A DNA stretch of 8,205 nucleotides, taken from the NCBI GenBank assembly GCA_946530775.1, contig CAMNAH010000041.1, positions 1 through 8,205 on the forward strand. Direction: 5' to 3'. The translations under genes were made by a program, and so were the position numbers. The DNA comes from an uncultured Coriobacteriales bacterium (GTDB lineage: Bacteria; Actinomycetota; Coriobacteriia; Coriobacteriales; Atopobiaceae). Below, piece by piece: positions 1 through 5,857 of this stretch (the stretch's first letter is position 1; each line of letters opens with the position of its first letter). The notes beneath the pieces were generated by a model that saw nothing but the letters and a program-made list of their open reading frames with translations, searched no databases and had not been told where the DNA came from.

Positions 1-439
1 CCATCGAGTCGAGGAAGCACGCGGCCAGACGGCCGAGGCCGCCGTTGCCGAGGCCCGGGTCGCACTCCTCCTCGCAGATGGTCTCGAGGCTGGTGCCCAT
101 CTCCTTGAGGCCCTCGGCGACGACGTCGCGGACGCCCAGGTTGATGAGGTAGTTGTCGAGCAGCGGACCGAGCAGGAACTCGAGCGAGAAGTAGTAGACC
201 TCCTTCTCCTGCTCGACCTTGGTCTCGACCTGCAGGTCGCGCGCCTTGAAGGCGACCATGCGGGCGAGTGCCTGGTAGCGCTCGCGGTCGGTGGCCTTCT
301 CGAAGGACTTGCCCAGCGTCGCCTCGCAGACGGCGCGGTAGGTGTTGACGAAGTCCTCGTTGCTCTCGAAGGACTTCTCGCCCTTGAGGCGGCGCATCAG
401 GCCGCTGAAGCCTTGGAACATGTCGGTAGTTGCAACCAT
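1..439 (-). CDS. glgP: Glycogen/starch phosphorylase, N-terminal part (cut by left window edge)
   Basis: A PLP-dependent enzyme that phosphorolyses alpha-1,4 glucan ends of glycogen to glucose-1-phosphate in the cytoplasm. Only the first 146 codons are present; the rest, including the PLP-lysine region, lies beyond the left edge. The translation begins [11 protein letters not shown], includes '[18 protein letters not shown]' and ends at the left edge with '[20 protein letters not shown]', the classic N-terminal signature of the alpha-glucan phosphorylase family (GT35). The ATG at 437-439 is preceded by AAGGGAG at 444-450 with a 4-nt spacer, which supports this start. It follows glgB on the same strand after a 63-bp gap with no convincing terminator, so the two are probably co-transcribed. 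Family assignment is very secure; substrate preference (glycogen versus maltodextrin) cannot be judged from this fragment. Confidence 0.95.
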   Translation of the reverse strand, partial: MVATTDMFQGFSGLMRRLKGEKSFESNEDFVNTYRAVCEATLGKSFEKATDRERYQALARMVAFKARDLQVETKVEQEKEVYYFSLEFLLGPLLDNYLINLGVRDVVAEGLKEMGTSLETICEEECDPGLGNGGLGRLAACFLDSM

Positions 440-502
440 GAATCTCCCTTCCGGCGCAGCTGGGATGCGGCGCGTCGGTTTATATGCTCTACGCGTTTCC
501 TG

Positions 503-2719
503 CTAGTTCTTCTTGGTCGAAGTGTTAGCGGGTTTTGCCTGTTTGGGTGCCGCAGCGGGCTTTGCCGCGGGCTTCGACGCCGGCTTAGCGGCCGTGGTCT
601 TGGTCACGGCCTTGGTCGCGGCGGGCTTGGTCTTGGCGATCGGAGCCGGCTTGGCCGCAGCCGTCTTGGTCACGGCCTTGGTCGCGGCGGGCTTGGCCTT
701 GGCGATCGTCTTGGTGCCCGTCTTGGCGATGGCCGCGCCGGCCTTCTTTGCCGGAGCCTTCTTCTTGGGCGGCAGGTCGGCCGTGCGCTTGAGGATGATG
801 CCGCCCAGCGGCGGAACCCTCAGCACGAGGGAGTCCTTGCGGCCGTTCCACGGCACGTCCTCGCTGATGAGCTGGCCGCCGTTGTAGACGCCCGAGCCGC
901 CGTAGCGCGGATCGTCGGAGTTGAAGACCTCCTCGTAGATGCCGCTCTTGGGCACGCCCATGCGGAAGTTCTCGTGGGCGTTGATGTCCATGTTGAGCAG
1001 AATCACCAGATCGTCGCGCTCATCGTTGCCGTGGCGCACGTAGCTGAGGATGGACTGCTTGTTGTTGTCGGCGTCGATCCACTCGTAGCCGTCGGCCTCG
1101 TAGGCCTTCTGCCACATGGCGGGGTTCTCGTTGTAGAAGCGGTTGAGCGCCGAGATGAAGCGCTGATGCTTGCGGTGCGTGTCGAACTGCTCGGTGAGGA
1201 AGAACTCGATGCCCTCGTAGTAGCGCCACTCGATGAACTGGCCGATCTCGTTGCCCATGAAGTTGAGCTTGCCGCCGGGGTGCGTCATCTGGTAGAAGGC
1301 CAGCGCGCGCATGCCGGCAAACTGACGCCAGTAGTCGCCCGGCATGCGGGTGACCAGCGAGCACTTGCCATGCACGACCTCGTCGTGGCTGAACGGCAGG
1401 ATGAAGTTCTCGTTGAAGGCGTACATGATGGAGAAGGTCAGCAGCTTGTGGGCGCCCGGACGGAACGGGAAGTCGGCCTGCATGTAGTGCAGGGTGTCGT
1501 TCATCCAGCCCATGTCCCACTTGTAGTTGAAGCCCAGGCCGCCGACCTCGGGCGGGTAGGTGACGAGCGGCCACGCGGTGGACTCCTCGGCGATCATCAT
1601 GACGTCGGGGTAGTACTTGCCGATGGTGGAGTTGCACTGGCGGATAAAGGCGACGGCGTCGTCGTCCTCCTCGGTGCCGCGCGAGTTGAAGCGCTTCTTG
1701 GACGGCTCGTCGATGCCGAAGTTGAGGTAGAGCATGGAGGTCACGCCATCGACGCGGATGCCGTCGGCGTGGTACTCGTCGACCCAGTAGAGCAGGTTCG
1801 AGATGAGGAACGTGCGGACCTCGCCGCGCGCCACGTTGAACTTGAGGGTGCCCCAGGTGGGGTGCACGAGGCCCTCGTAGAGCTTGCCGCCGTTGAAGCG
1901 CGCAAGGCCGTGGGCGTCGGGGCAGCAGCCGCCGGGGACCCAGTCGAGGATGACGCCGATGCCCGCGCGGTGGCAGGCGTCAACGAAGTGCTTGAACTGC
2001 TTGGGGTCGCCGAAGCGCGAGGTGGGCGCGTAGTAGCCCACGGTCTGGTAGCCCCAGGAGCCGTCGAAGGGGTGCTCCATGACGGGCATGAGCTCGATGT
2101 GCGAGTAGCCCATCATGTGGACGTAGTCCACGAGCTCCTCGGAGAGCTCGTCGTAGCTGAGGTAGGAGCCGGTGGCGTCTTCGGGCTTCTCGGGCCACTT
2201 GCCGTTGCCGGTGAGGCCGTCGTTGTGGCGCTTCCAGCTGCCCAGATGCACCTCGTAGATGTTGAGCGGACGGCCGCGGTGGCCGTTGCGCTGGCGATTT
2301 GCCATCCAGCGCTCGTCGCCCCACTCGTAGCCCTCGATGTCGTAGGTGCGCGAGGCGTTGTCGGGCACGAGCTCGGCCCAGAAGCCGTACGGGTCGGCCT
2401 TATAGAGCTTCTCGCCGGCGCCGGTCTCGATGAGGTACTTGTAGGAGTCGCCCTGGTTGACGCCGGGGACGAAACCCTCCCACACACCGCCGGTGGCGCT
2501 GCAGGAAAGCGGGTTCGCCCACTCATCCCAACCGTTGAACGAACCGATAACGTGAACCGACTTAACATCGGGCGCCCATACGGCAAAATGGTAGCCGTAC
2601 TGGCCGTCCCTCTCCGCGGGATGTGCTCCCAACTTCTCGTAGCTTCGATACCATTCGCCCTTGGCGAGGAGGAACAGGTCGTCCTTCGAGAGGTACAGAG
2701 ACGCATCTTGTGAAATCAT
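503..2719 (-). CDS. glgB: 1,4-alpha-glucan branching enzyme with Lys/Ala-rich C-terminal tail
   Basis: Transfers alpha-1,4 segments to alpha-1,6 positions during glycogen synthesis (GH13 with CBM48). The 738-residue product has a CBM48-like region at about 20-115 ('YGYHFAVWAPDVKSVHVIGSFNGWD'), the GH13 barrel at about 150-510 and an all-beta domain to about 645. Catalytic residues visible: nucleophile D324 (GIRVDGVTSMLY), acid/base E378 (MIAEEST) and D446 (FSHDEVVHGK). Region I reads D259-WVPGGCCPD, so the His expected five residues after the Asp (H340 in E. coli) is Gly264. From about residue 650 the protein has an 88-residue tail with 23 Lys, many Ala/Pro/Thr and no acidic residue, containing a 22-residue duplication (KPAATKAVTKT at 676-686 and 698-708). 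Start ATG 2717-2719 has AGGGAG at 2725-2730, 5 nt away. First gene of a probable glgB-glgP operon, divergent from nth. Family call is secure; the tail is atypical. Confidence 0.96.
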   Translation of the reverse strand: MISQDASLYLSKDDLFLLAKGEWYRSYEKLGAHPAERDGQYGYHFAVWAPDVKSVHVIGSFNGWDEWANPLSCSATGGVWEGFVPGVNQGDSYKYLIETGAGEKLYKADPYGFWAELVPDNASRTYDIEGYEWGDERWMANRQRNGHRGRPLNIYEVHLGSWKRHNDGLTGNGKWPEKPEDATGSYLSYDELSEELVDYVHMMGYSHIELMPVMEHPFDGSWGYQTVGYYAPTSRFGDPKQFKHFVDACHRAGIGVILDWVPGGCCPDAHGLARFNGGKLYEGLVHPTWGTLKFNVARGEVRTFLISNLLYWVDEYHADGIRVDGVTSMLYLNFGIDEPSKKRFNSRGTEEDDDAVAFIRQCNSTIGKYYPDVMMIAEESTAWPLVTYPPEVGGLGFNYKWDMGWMNDTLHYMQADFPFRPGAHKLLTFSIMYAFNENFILPFSHDEVVHGKCSLVTRMPGDYWRQFAGMRALAFYQMTHPGGKLNFMGNEIGQFIEWRYYEGIEFFLTEQFDTHRKHQRFISALNRFYNENPAMWQKAYEADGYEWIDADNNKQSILSYVRHGNDERDDLVILLNMDINAHENFRMGVPKSGIYEEVFNSDDPRYGGSGVYNGGQLISEDVPWNGRKDSLVLRVPPLGGIILKRTADLPPKKKAPAKKAGAAIAKTGTKTIAKAKPAATKAVTKTAAAKPAPIAKTKPAATKAVTKTTAAKPASKPAAKPAAAPKQAKPANTSTKKN
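597..708. repeat. 66-bp-period imperfect tandem duplication within glgB tail
   Basis: A 46-bp segment at 597-642 recurs at 663-708 with a single mismatch (t631 versus c697), giving a period of 66 bp, i.e. 22 codons. It encodes the two KPAATKAVTKT blocks of the GlgB tail. The near-identity at DNA level, in a low-complexity region, suggests a recent duplication or replication slippage and predicts length variation between strains. Confidence 0.85.
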
Positions 2720-2839
2720 CGGCTCTCCCTACCGATTGCGGTTCTACAGCCCTTCTATTTTAACCTTTGTTGCCTGCCGCTCCCGCGGGAGATGACATAT
2801 CACGATGTATCCTTGTCATAGTTGGAAAGGGGGCAGGCG
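2720..2839. promoter_or_regulatory. Divergent intergenic region between glgB and nth
   Basis: This 120-bp gap must hold the promoters for leftward glgB and rightward nth. On the minus strand TAAAAT at 2757-2762 is a candidate -10 for glgB, but I see no good -35 at the right distance. A perfect 12-bp palindrome CTCCCGCGGGAG lies at 2780-2791, followed by ATGACA (2792-2797) and its inverse TGTCAT (2814-2819). These could be operator elements but match no regulator I can name. Promoter positions are inference only. Confidence 0.4.
2824..2833 (+). promoter_or_regulatory. Ribosome binding site of nth
   Basis: GGAAAGGGGG ends 6 nt before the ATG at 2840. It decides the start: an in-frame TTG at 2822 overlaps this Shine-Dalgarno and has none of its own, so ATG 2840 is preferred. 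Confidence 0.75.
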
Positions 2840-3520
2840 ATGCCGAGGGAATCCAAGAAGGCCAAGCGCGAGCGCGCCGTCGAGATGTGTCGGCGCATGG
2901 AGGAGCTCTATCCGCAGGTCGAGAGCGCATTGTGGTTCCGCAACCCGTTCGAGCTGGTGATCTGCGTGCTGCTGTCGGCGCAGACCACCGATGCCGCGGT
3001 GAACAAGGTGACGCCGGAGCTCTTCCGGCGCTGGCCCGATGCCGCGTCGCTTGCCGGGGCAGATCCCGCCGAGGTGGGCGAGGTGATTCGCTCCATCGGG
3101 TTCTGGCGCGCGAAGGCCGCGCACGCCGTGGAGGCCGCGCAGATGATCATGACCGATTTCGGCGGCGAGGTGCCGCGCACCATGGACGAGCTCACCAGGC
3201 TGCCGGGCGTGGGGCGCAAGACGGCGAACATCGTGCTCAACAAGGCGTATGGGGTGGTCGACGGCATCGCGGTGGACACGCATGTGTTCCGCATCTCGCG
3301 GCGCCTGCGCTTCTCGGACGCGCCCACGCCGCTCGCCTGCGAGCAGGATCTTCTGGCGCTGCTGCCCCATGAGCTCTGGGGTCCCGTGAACGAGCAGTGG
3401 ATCCATTTCGGACGCGATACCTGCTCGGCACACGCTCCCAAATGCGGGGAATGCCCGCTGGCCGACCTCTGCCCCAGCTGCGGCAAGGCCGAAGGCAACC
3501 CGGAGCGCAAAAAGCGGTAG
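2840..3520 (+). CDS. nth: Endonuclease III (DNA glycosylase/AP lyase)
   Basis: Base-excision repair enzyme that removes oxidised pyrimidines and cleaves abasic sites by beta-elimination. The 226-residue product is slightly longer than the 211-residue E. coli enzyme, mostly at the two ends. Visible features: 'VLLSAQTTD' at about 43-51, the helix-hairpin-helix 'LPGVGRKTAN' at 121-130 with catalytic Lys127, catalytic Asp146 in 'VDTHVFR', and a complete 4Fe-4S loop Cys195-X6-Cys202-X2-Cys205-X5-Cys211. A short basic tail (PERKKR) follows the cluster. It is transcribed alone on the plus strand, divergent from glgB and convergent with the orphan gene at 3711-4784, and ends 41 bp before a long inverted repeat that may terminate it. 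All key residues are intact, so activity is expected. Confidence 0.97.
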   Translation: MPRESKKAKRERAVEMCRRMEELYPQVESALWFRNPFELVICVLLSAQTTDAAVNKVTPELFRRWPDAASLAGADPAEVGEVIRSIGFWRAKAAHAVEAAQMIMTDFGGEVPRTMDELTRLPGVGRKTANIVLNKAYGVVDGIAVDTHVFRISRRLRFSDAPTPLACEQDLLALLPHELWGPVNEQWIHFGRDTCSAHAPKCGECPLADLCPSCGKAEGNPERKKR

Positions 3521-3543
3521 GTTTTAGCGTATTTGGCAAGCTG

Positions 3544-3658
3544 AATTCGCATCTTAGGAGTCAAAAACCCAGTGGTGATGTAAGTCTGAGCTACTGGGGA
3601 TGCCTGACGCAAAAAATATGCATCTTAGACAACTTCTTGCCCTTTAATATGCATCTTA
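3544..3658 (+). repeat. Three copies of a 13-bp direct repeat (AATATGCATCTTA)
   Basis: Exact copies AATATGCATCTTA at 3615-3627 and 3646-3658, plus a variant AATTCGCATCTTA at 3544-3556 with two mismatches. Start-to-start spacings are 71 and 31 bp. Two copies lie inside the 21-bp inverted repeat element and one just outside it. They are AT-rich against a GC-rich genome and could be protein-binding sites; the role is unknown. Confidence 0.55.
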
Positions 3659-3710
3659 TATTCATGGATGGAGCCGACGCGAGGAGTCCTACATCACCAC
3701 TGGGTTTTTG
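3562..3710. repeat. Perfect 21-bp inverted repeat with 107-bp interior; possible bidirectional terminator or structured element
   Basis: The left arm 3562-3582 (core CCCAGTGGTGATGTA, preceded by CAAAAA) is an exact reverse complement of the right arm 3690-3710 (core TACATCACCACTGGG, followed by TTTTTG). In either direction the transcript can form a 21-bp stem that ends in a U-run, so it could terminate both nth and the convergent orphan gene, although a 107-nt loop is far longer than in a normal intrinsic terminator. The right arm directly abuts the stop codon of the orphan gene (3711-3713). A competing local hairpin is also possible: 3568-3576 with 3590-3598, nine pairs including two G-U. 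The interior has no credible coding sequence. Alternatives are a small non-coding RNA or a MITE-like remnant; no target-site duplication is evident. Confidence 0.7.
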
Positions 3711-4784
3711 CTATGCTTCTCGGTTTTTAATCAGCGATTCGAACAGGGAAGAGCGGCGCACCGTCGCCTCGTATCCCCCAAGCTTTCGCCGCTTTGCATC
3801 CATACTTCTTCCCGTGATGTCTTCGATTTGCCTAAGCAGCTGTTCAGTAAGCTTGTCGAATGCTTCATTGGTCTTGAAATCCTCGTACGTCACCTGGAAT
3901 ACCCGAATTCCCATGGATTGGATGAGGCGCATCCGCTGCTTATCGCCCTGCGACTTCTTTTGTATCGCCGCACGCGATGCGGCATCCAGCCTGTCCCAGT
4001 TCCCCAGCTCAGGATGGAACTCCTCGCTCTCATACTCAAGGTCGATGGGAACTTTGTCGAAGTAGATGTCGGGGCGGAAGGTTTTTGCTGAGGTGAAACA
4101 GCGGAACTCTTCCTCAATTGGAATTACGGGATTGAGCTTCGGGATGCCCAGGCCCAAGCCGCCGCGCATCACAGGAAGCCGGAGCATAAGAGCGAGCACA
4201 CTTTCCATGGGAGAAGCAGACCCTTCCATAAGGAATGGGAGGATGTCCTTGACCCGTCCCGCCCCATGGACCCTCGCGCCTCTCAAATCATCGATTGTCT
4301 CCGATATCTTCTCGACTGAAGTCACAGGCTCGATTCCATACACCGGACGCTCAGCACTAGGGAATGACTGACGAAGCGAGTACGTTCCGCATAACTCCAT
4401 ACCCAGAAGGAGCACTCGGTAAAGCGGCAGGGTAGCTACCGCGTCGATGAAAAGGAGCTCAGGGCCAGCTATGGCGATCTCTGGACTGATCTTGACAAAC
4501 GGCTTACCGGAAACGGCCTTCGAGATGACCTGAGATTCGAACTCGTCGAAGCGGCAGAACCTCTTGCACGCATCGGGCACAATGACCCTCATGGGGCTCT
4601 TTTTCGTGGGAGCGGACTGCATGCCGAGACGCGTGCAGCCCTCCTCGGTGAGAGGGACATACGCGCCAGAGCGAATGCTCCCCACCGACCGGCTCCAGCT
4701 GAGCGGGATTATGGCCGCTTCTCTGTCGCAGCGCAGAGAACGCAACATCCGACGAGCATATAATCCACTGACGACGTAATCCAT
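3711..4784 (-). CDS. Orphan AbiEi/DUF559-like protein with putative PD-(D/E)XK nuclease-type C-terminus
   Basis: A 357-residue soluble protein with no signal peptide or membrane segment. The middle part ('GPELLFIDAVATLPLYRVLLLGMELCGTYSL', about 107-137) resembles a family I associate with Coriobacteriia in many copies. 'SPMESVLALMLRLPVMRGGLGLGIPKLNPVI' (191-221) followed by 'RPDIYFDKVPIDLEYESEEFH' (237-257) and 'GDKQRMRLIQSMGIRVFQVTYED' (280-302) matches the pattern of DUF559/Vsr-like domains, where Asp239 and Glu250 would be metal ligands and Asp281/Lys282 lie on the next helix. The motif is degenerate: the usual E-Y-D-G is E-Y-E-S here. The start ATG 4782-4784 has no Shine-Dalgarno, but an in-frame stop lies six codons upstream, so the gene cannot begin much earlier. 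Base composition is more AT-rich than the neighbouring genes, which suggests transfer. No partner antitoxin or toxin is adjacent. Domain assignment is inference; biological role unknown. Confidence 0.7.
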   Translation of the reverse strand: MDYVVSGLYARRMLRSLRCDREAAIIPLSWSRSVGSIRSGAYVPLTEEGCTRLGMQSAPTKKSPMRVIVPDACKRFCRFDEFESQVISKAVSGKPFVKISPEIAIAGPELLFIDAVATLPLYRVLLLGMELCGTYSLRQSFPSAERPVYGIEPVTSVEKISETIDDLRGARVHGAGRVKDILPFLMEGSASPMESVLALMLRLPVMRGGLGLGIPKLNPVIPIEEEFRCFTSAKTFRPDIYFDKVPIDLEYESEEFHPELGNWDRLDAASRAAIQKKSQGDKQRMRLIQSMGIRVFQVTYEDFKTNEAFDKLTEQLLRQIEDITGRSMDAKRRKLGGYEATVRRSSLFESLIKNREA

Positions 4785-5051
4785 GATTTGAGCGTAGCGT
4801 CACGCCGTGTTGAAAACTCAAACTTTCCAATCGAAGCTTGCACCAAGCTGACACTTGGCTGACAGCCAGCTGTCAGCGAACAACGCGATTGATCCGTTTA
4901 ACTGGGACTTCTTTTGCAGAATATGCTCTGTTCACTTGGGCAAAACGCAAATATTATTCGCAAACGAGCAAGAAAATGCAGGATACGATGGCGCGGTGGA
5001 AAACCGTGTGTCGAGACGCGTCAAACCGCGTCAAACCGCGTTGTTGAAAAC
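4785..5051. other. Non-coding gap upstream of the orphan gene, with operator-like repeats
   Basis: 267 bp without a credible gene between the HAD gene's stop and the orphan gene's start. GCTGACA occurs at 4847-4853 and 4858-4864 and its inverse TGTCAGC at 4871-4877; the last two form an 8-bp inverted repeat with a 4-bp spacer (4858-4877). CCAAG/CTTGG flank the first copy (4843-4858). Near the HAD end a decamer CGCGTCAAAC is tandemly repeated (about 5018-5040). TGTTGAAAAC occurs at 4808-4817 and again at 5042-5051, immediately next to the HAD stop. I see no clear promoter for the orphan gene and no classical terminator for the HAD gene. Confidence 0.5.
4843..4877. promoter_or_regulatory. Cluster of GCTGACA/TGTCAGC heptamers, possible operator
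   Basis: Three copies of one heptamer within 31 bp: two direct and one inverted, the latter pair forming GCTGACAG-CCAG-CTGTCAGC. The cluster lies about 60-95 bp upstream of the ATG of the orphan gene, a reasonable distance for control of its transcription. The regulator is not recognisable. Confidence 0.4.
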
Positions 5052-5723
5052 CTAGGCGGTGAAGAATGCCGACATATCGCGGTAGTCGGAGATGACCGCA
5101 TTCACGCCCGGAAGCCCGGCGAGGAACTCGGCGTCATATTCCGCAGGCACCGCGATAATGCGCGAAGCACCAGCTCGACGCGCCGCCTCGAGGCCCGACG
5201 GCGCATCCTCGAACACCGTGCAGGCGCCGATGGGCAGGTTAATGCGCTCGGCGGCACGCAGGAAGATGTCGGGCGCGGGCTTGCTCGGGAAGGTGCGGTC
5301 GTTGTAGACGATCGTGTCGAGCGAGAACCAGCGGTCGAGCCCCAGCCGCTCGAAGTGGAACACCATGTTCTCGAGGGGCGACGCCGTGGCGATGTTGACG
5401 GCGATACCGCGCTCCACCAGCGCATCGAGGAACTCGGGCAGACCATCCCAGAGCTGGCACTCCGCGGAATGCTCCCGGCAGATCTCGCGGTAGAGGTGCT
5501 CGCGCTCGGCCTCCGCGCGGTCCGTCTCCTCGTCGGTGGGCCAGCGGCCGAGCATGAACTCGAGGCACTCCCCTATGCTCACGCCGTGCAGGTGGTAGGC
5601 GAAATCCTCGTCGGAGAGCTCGAGGCCCAGATGCTCGCGGGCCCACGTGCGCCAGGCAAGTTCCTGGAACGGCCCGTCCAGGACCATGGTGCCGTTGAAA
5701 TCGAAGATCACGCCGCGCTGCAT
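5052..5723 (-). CDS. HAD-superfamily hydrolase, beta-phosphoglucomutase-like
   Basis: A 223-residue cytosolic protein of the HAD superfamily, probably a small-molecule phosphatase or phosphomutase. Motif I is D8-F-N10-G-T, with nucleophile Asp8; the second motif-I residue, normally the Asp acid/base, is Asn10. Motif II is 'ATAS' (Thr113), motif III Lys148 in 'SKPAPDIF', and motif IV 'FEDAPSG' (Glu172, Asp173). A helical cap occupies about residues 14-90, the subfamily I position typical of beta-PGM-like proteins. Start chosen at ATG 5721-5723 because GGAGG lies at 5728-5732 (4-nt spacer) and motif I then falls at residue 8; an upstream in-frame ATG at 5736-5738 touches the tRNA terminator and has no ribosome binding site. 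It follows tRNA-Arg on the same strand and may depend on terminator read-through or an unseen promoter. Substrate cannot be predicted. Confidence 0.88.
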   Translation of the reverse strand: MQRGVIFDFNGTMVLDGPFQELAWRTWAREHLGLELSDEDFAYHLHGVSIGECLEFMLGRWPTDEETDRAEAEREHLYREICREHSAECQLWDGLPEFLDALVERGIAVNIATASPLENMVFHFERLGLDRWFSLDTIVYNDRTFPSKPAPDIFLRAAERINLPIGACTVFEDAPSGLEAARRAGASRIIAVPAEYDAEFLAGLPGVNAVISDYRDMSAFFTA

Positions 5724-5739
5724 GAGGCCTCCGCACATG

Positions 5740-5761
5740 AAAAGAGCCCCATGCGGGGCTC
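5740..5761 (-). terminator. Rho-independent terminator after tRNA-Arg
   Basis: On the minus strand GAGCCCC-GCAT-GGGGCTC forms a 7-bp GC-rich stem with a tetraloop, followed by TTTT (5743-5740). It begins 10 nt after the tRNA 3' CCA and ends 16 nt before the HAD start codon. Confidence 0.85.
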
Positions 5762-5771
5762 GGAGAAATCG

Positions 5772-5848
5772 TGGTGCGCCGTGAGGGATTCGAACCCCCG
5801 ACCTTTTGATTCGTAGTCAAACGCTCTATCCAGCTGAGCTAACGGCGC
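5772..5848 (-). tRNA. tRNA-Arg(ACG)
   Basis: A 77-nt cloverleaf on the minus strand. The acceptor stem pairs GCGCCGT with ACGGCGC, followed by discriminator A and an encoded CCA (5772-5774). The D arm reads TAGCTCAGCTGGATAGAGC and the T arm contains GGTTCGAATCC. The anticodon stem TTTGA/TCAAA encloses loop CTACGAA, with anticodon ACG at 5812-5814. A34 would be deaminated to inosine by TadA so that CGU, CGC and CGA are read. It has its own candidate promoter and terminator. Confidence 0.97.
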
Positions 5849-5857
5849 GGGCAAGTA

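Noticed and set aside
413..2713. A 766-codon open frame on the plus strand antisense to glgB
   Set aside because: It mirrors glgB almost exactly and has a Gly/Leu/Val/Ala-rich, motif-free translation, as expected from the antisense of GC-rich codons. The minus frame has full GH13 motifs.
3544..3658. CRISPR-like repeats
   Set aside because: The repeats are only 13 bp, irregularly spaced and without cas genes.
3562..3710. Retron-like non-coding RNA flanked by a1/a2 inverted repeats
   Set aside because: The geometry is superficially similar, but there is no reverse transcriptase gene in the window.
5736..5738. Upstream ATG as the HAD start
   Set aside because: It touches the tRNA terminator U-tract and lacks a Shine-Dalgarno, whereas ATG 5723 has GGAGG and puts motif I at the usual place.
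4914..5816. 300-codon plus-strand frame across the HAD gene and tRNA
   Set aside because: It runs antisense through the HAD gene and into the tRNA, so it is a composition artefact.
5772..5848. tRNA-Arg as an integration attachment site
   Set aside because: No integrase and no repeated tRNA 3' segment were seen nearby; both flanks are ordinary genes.
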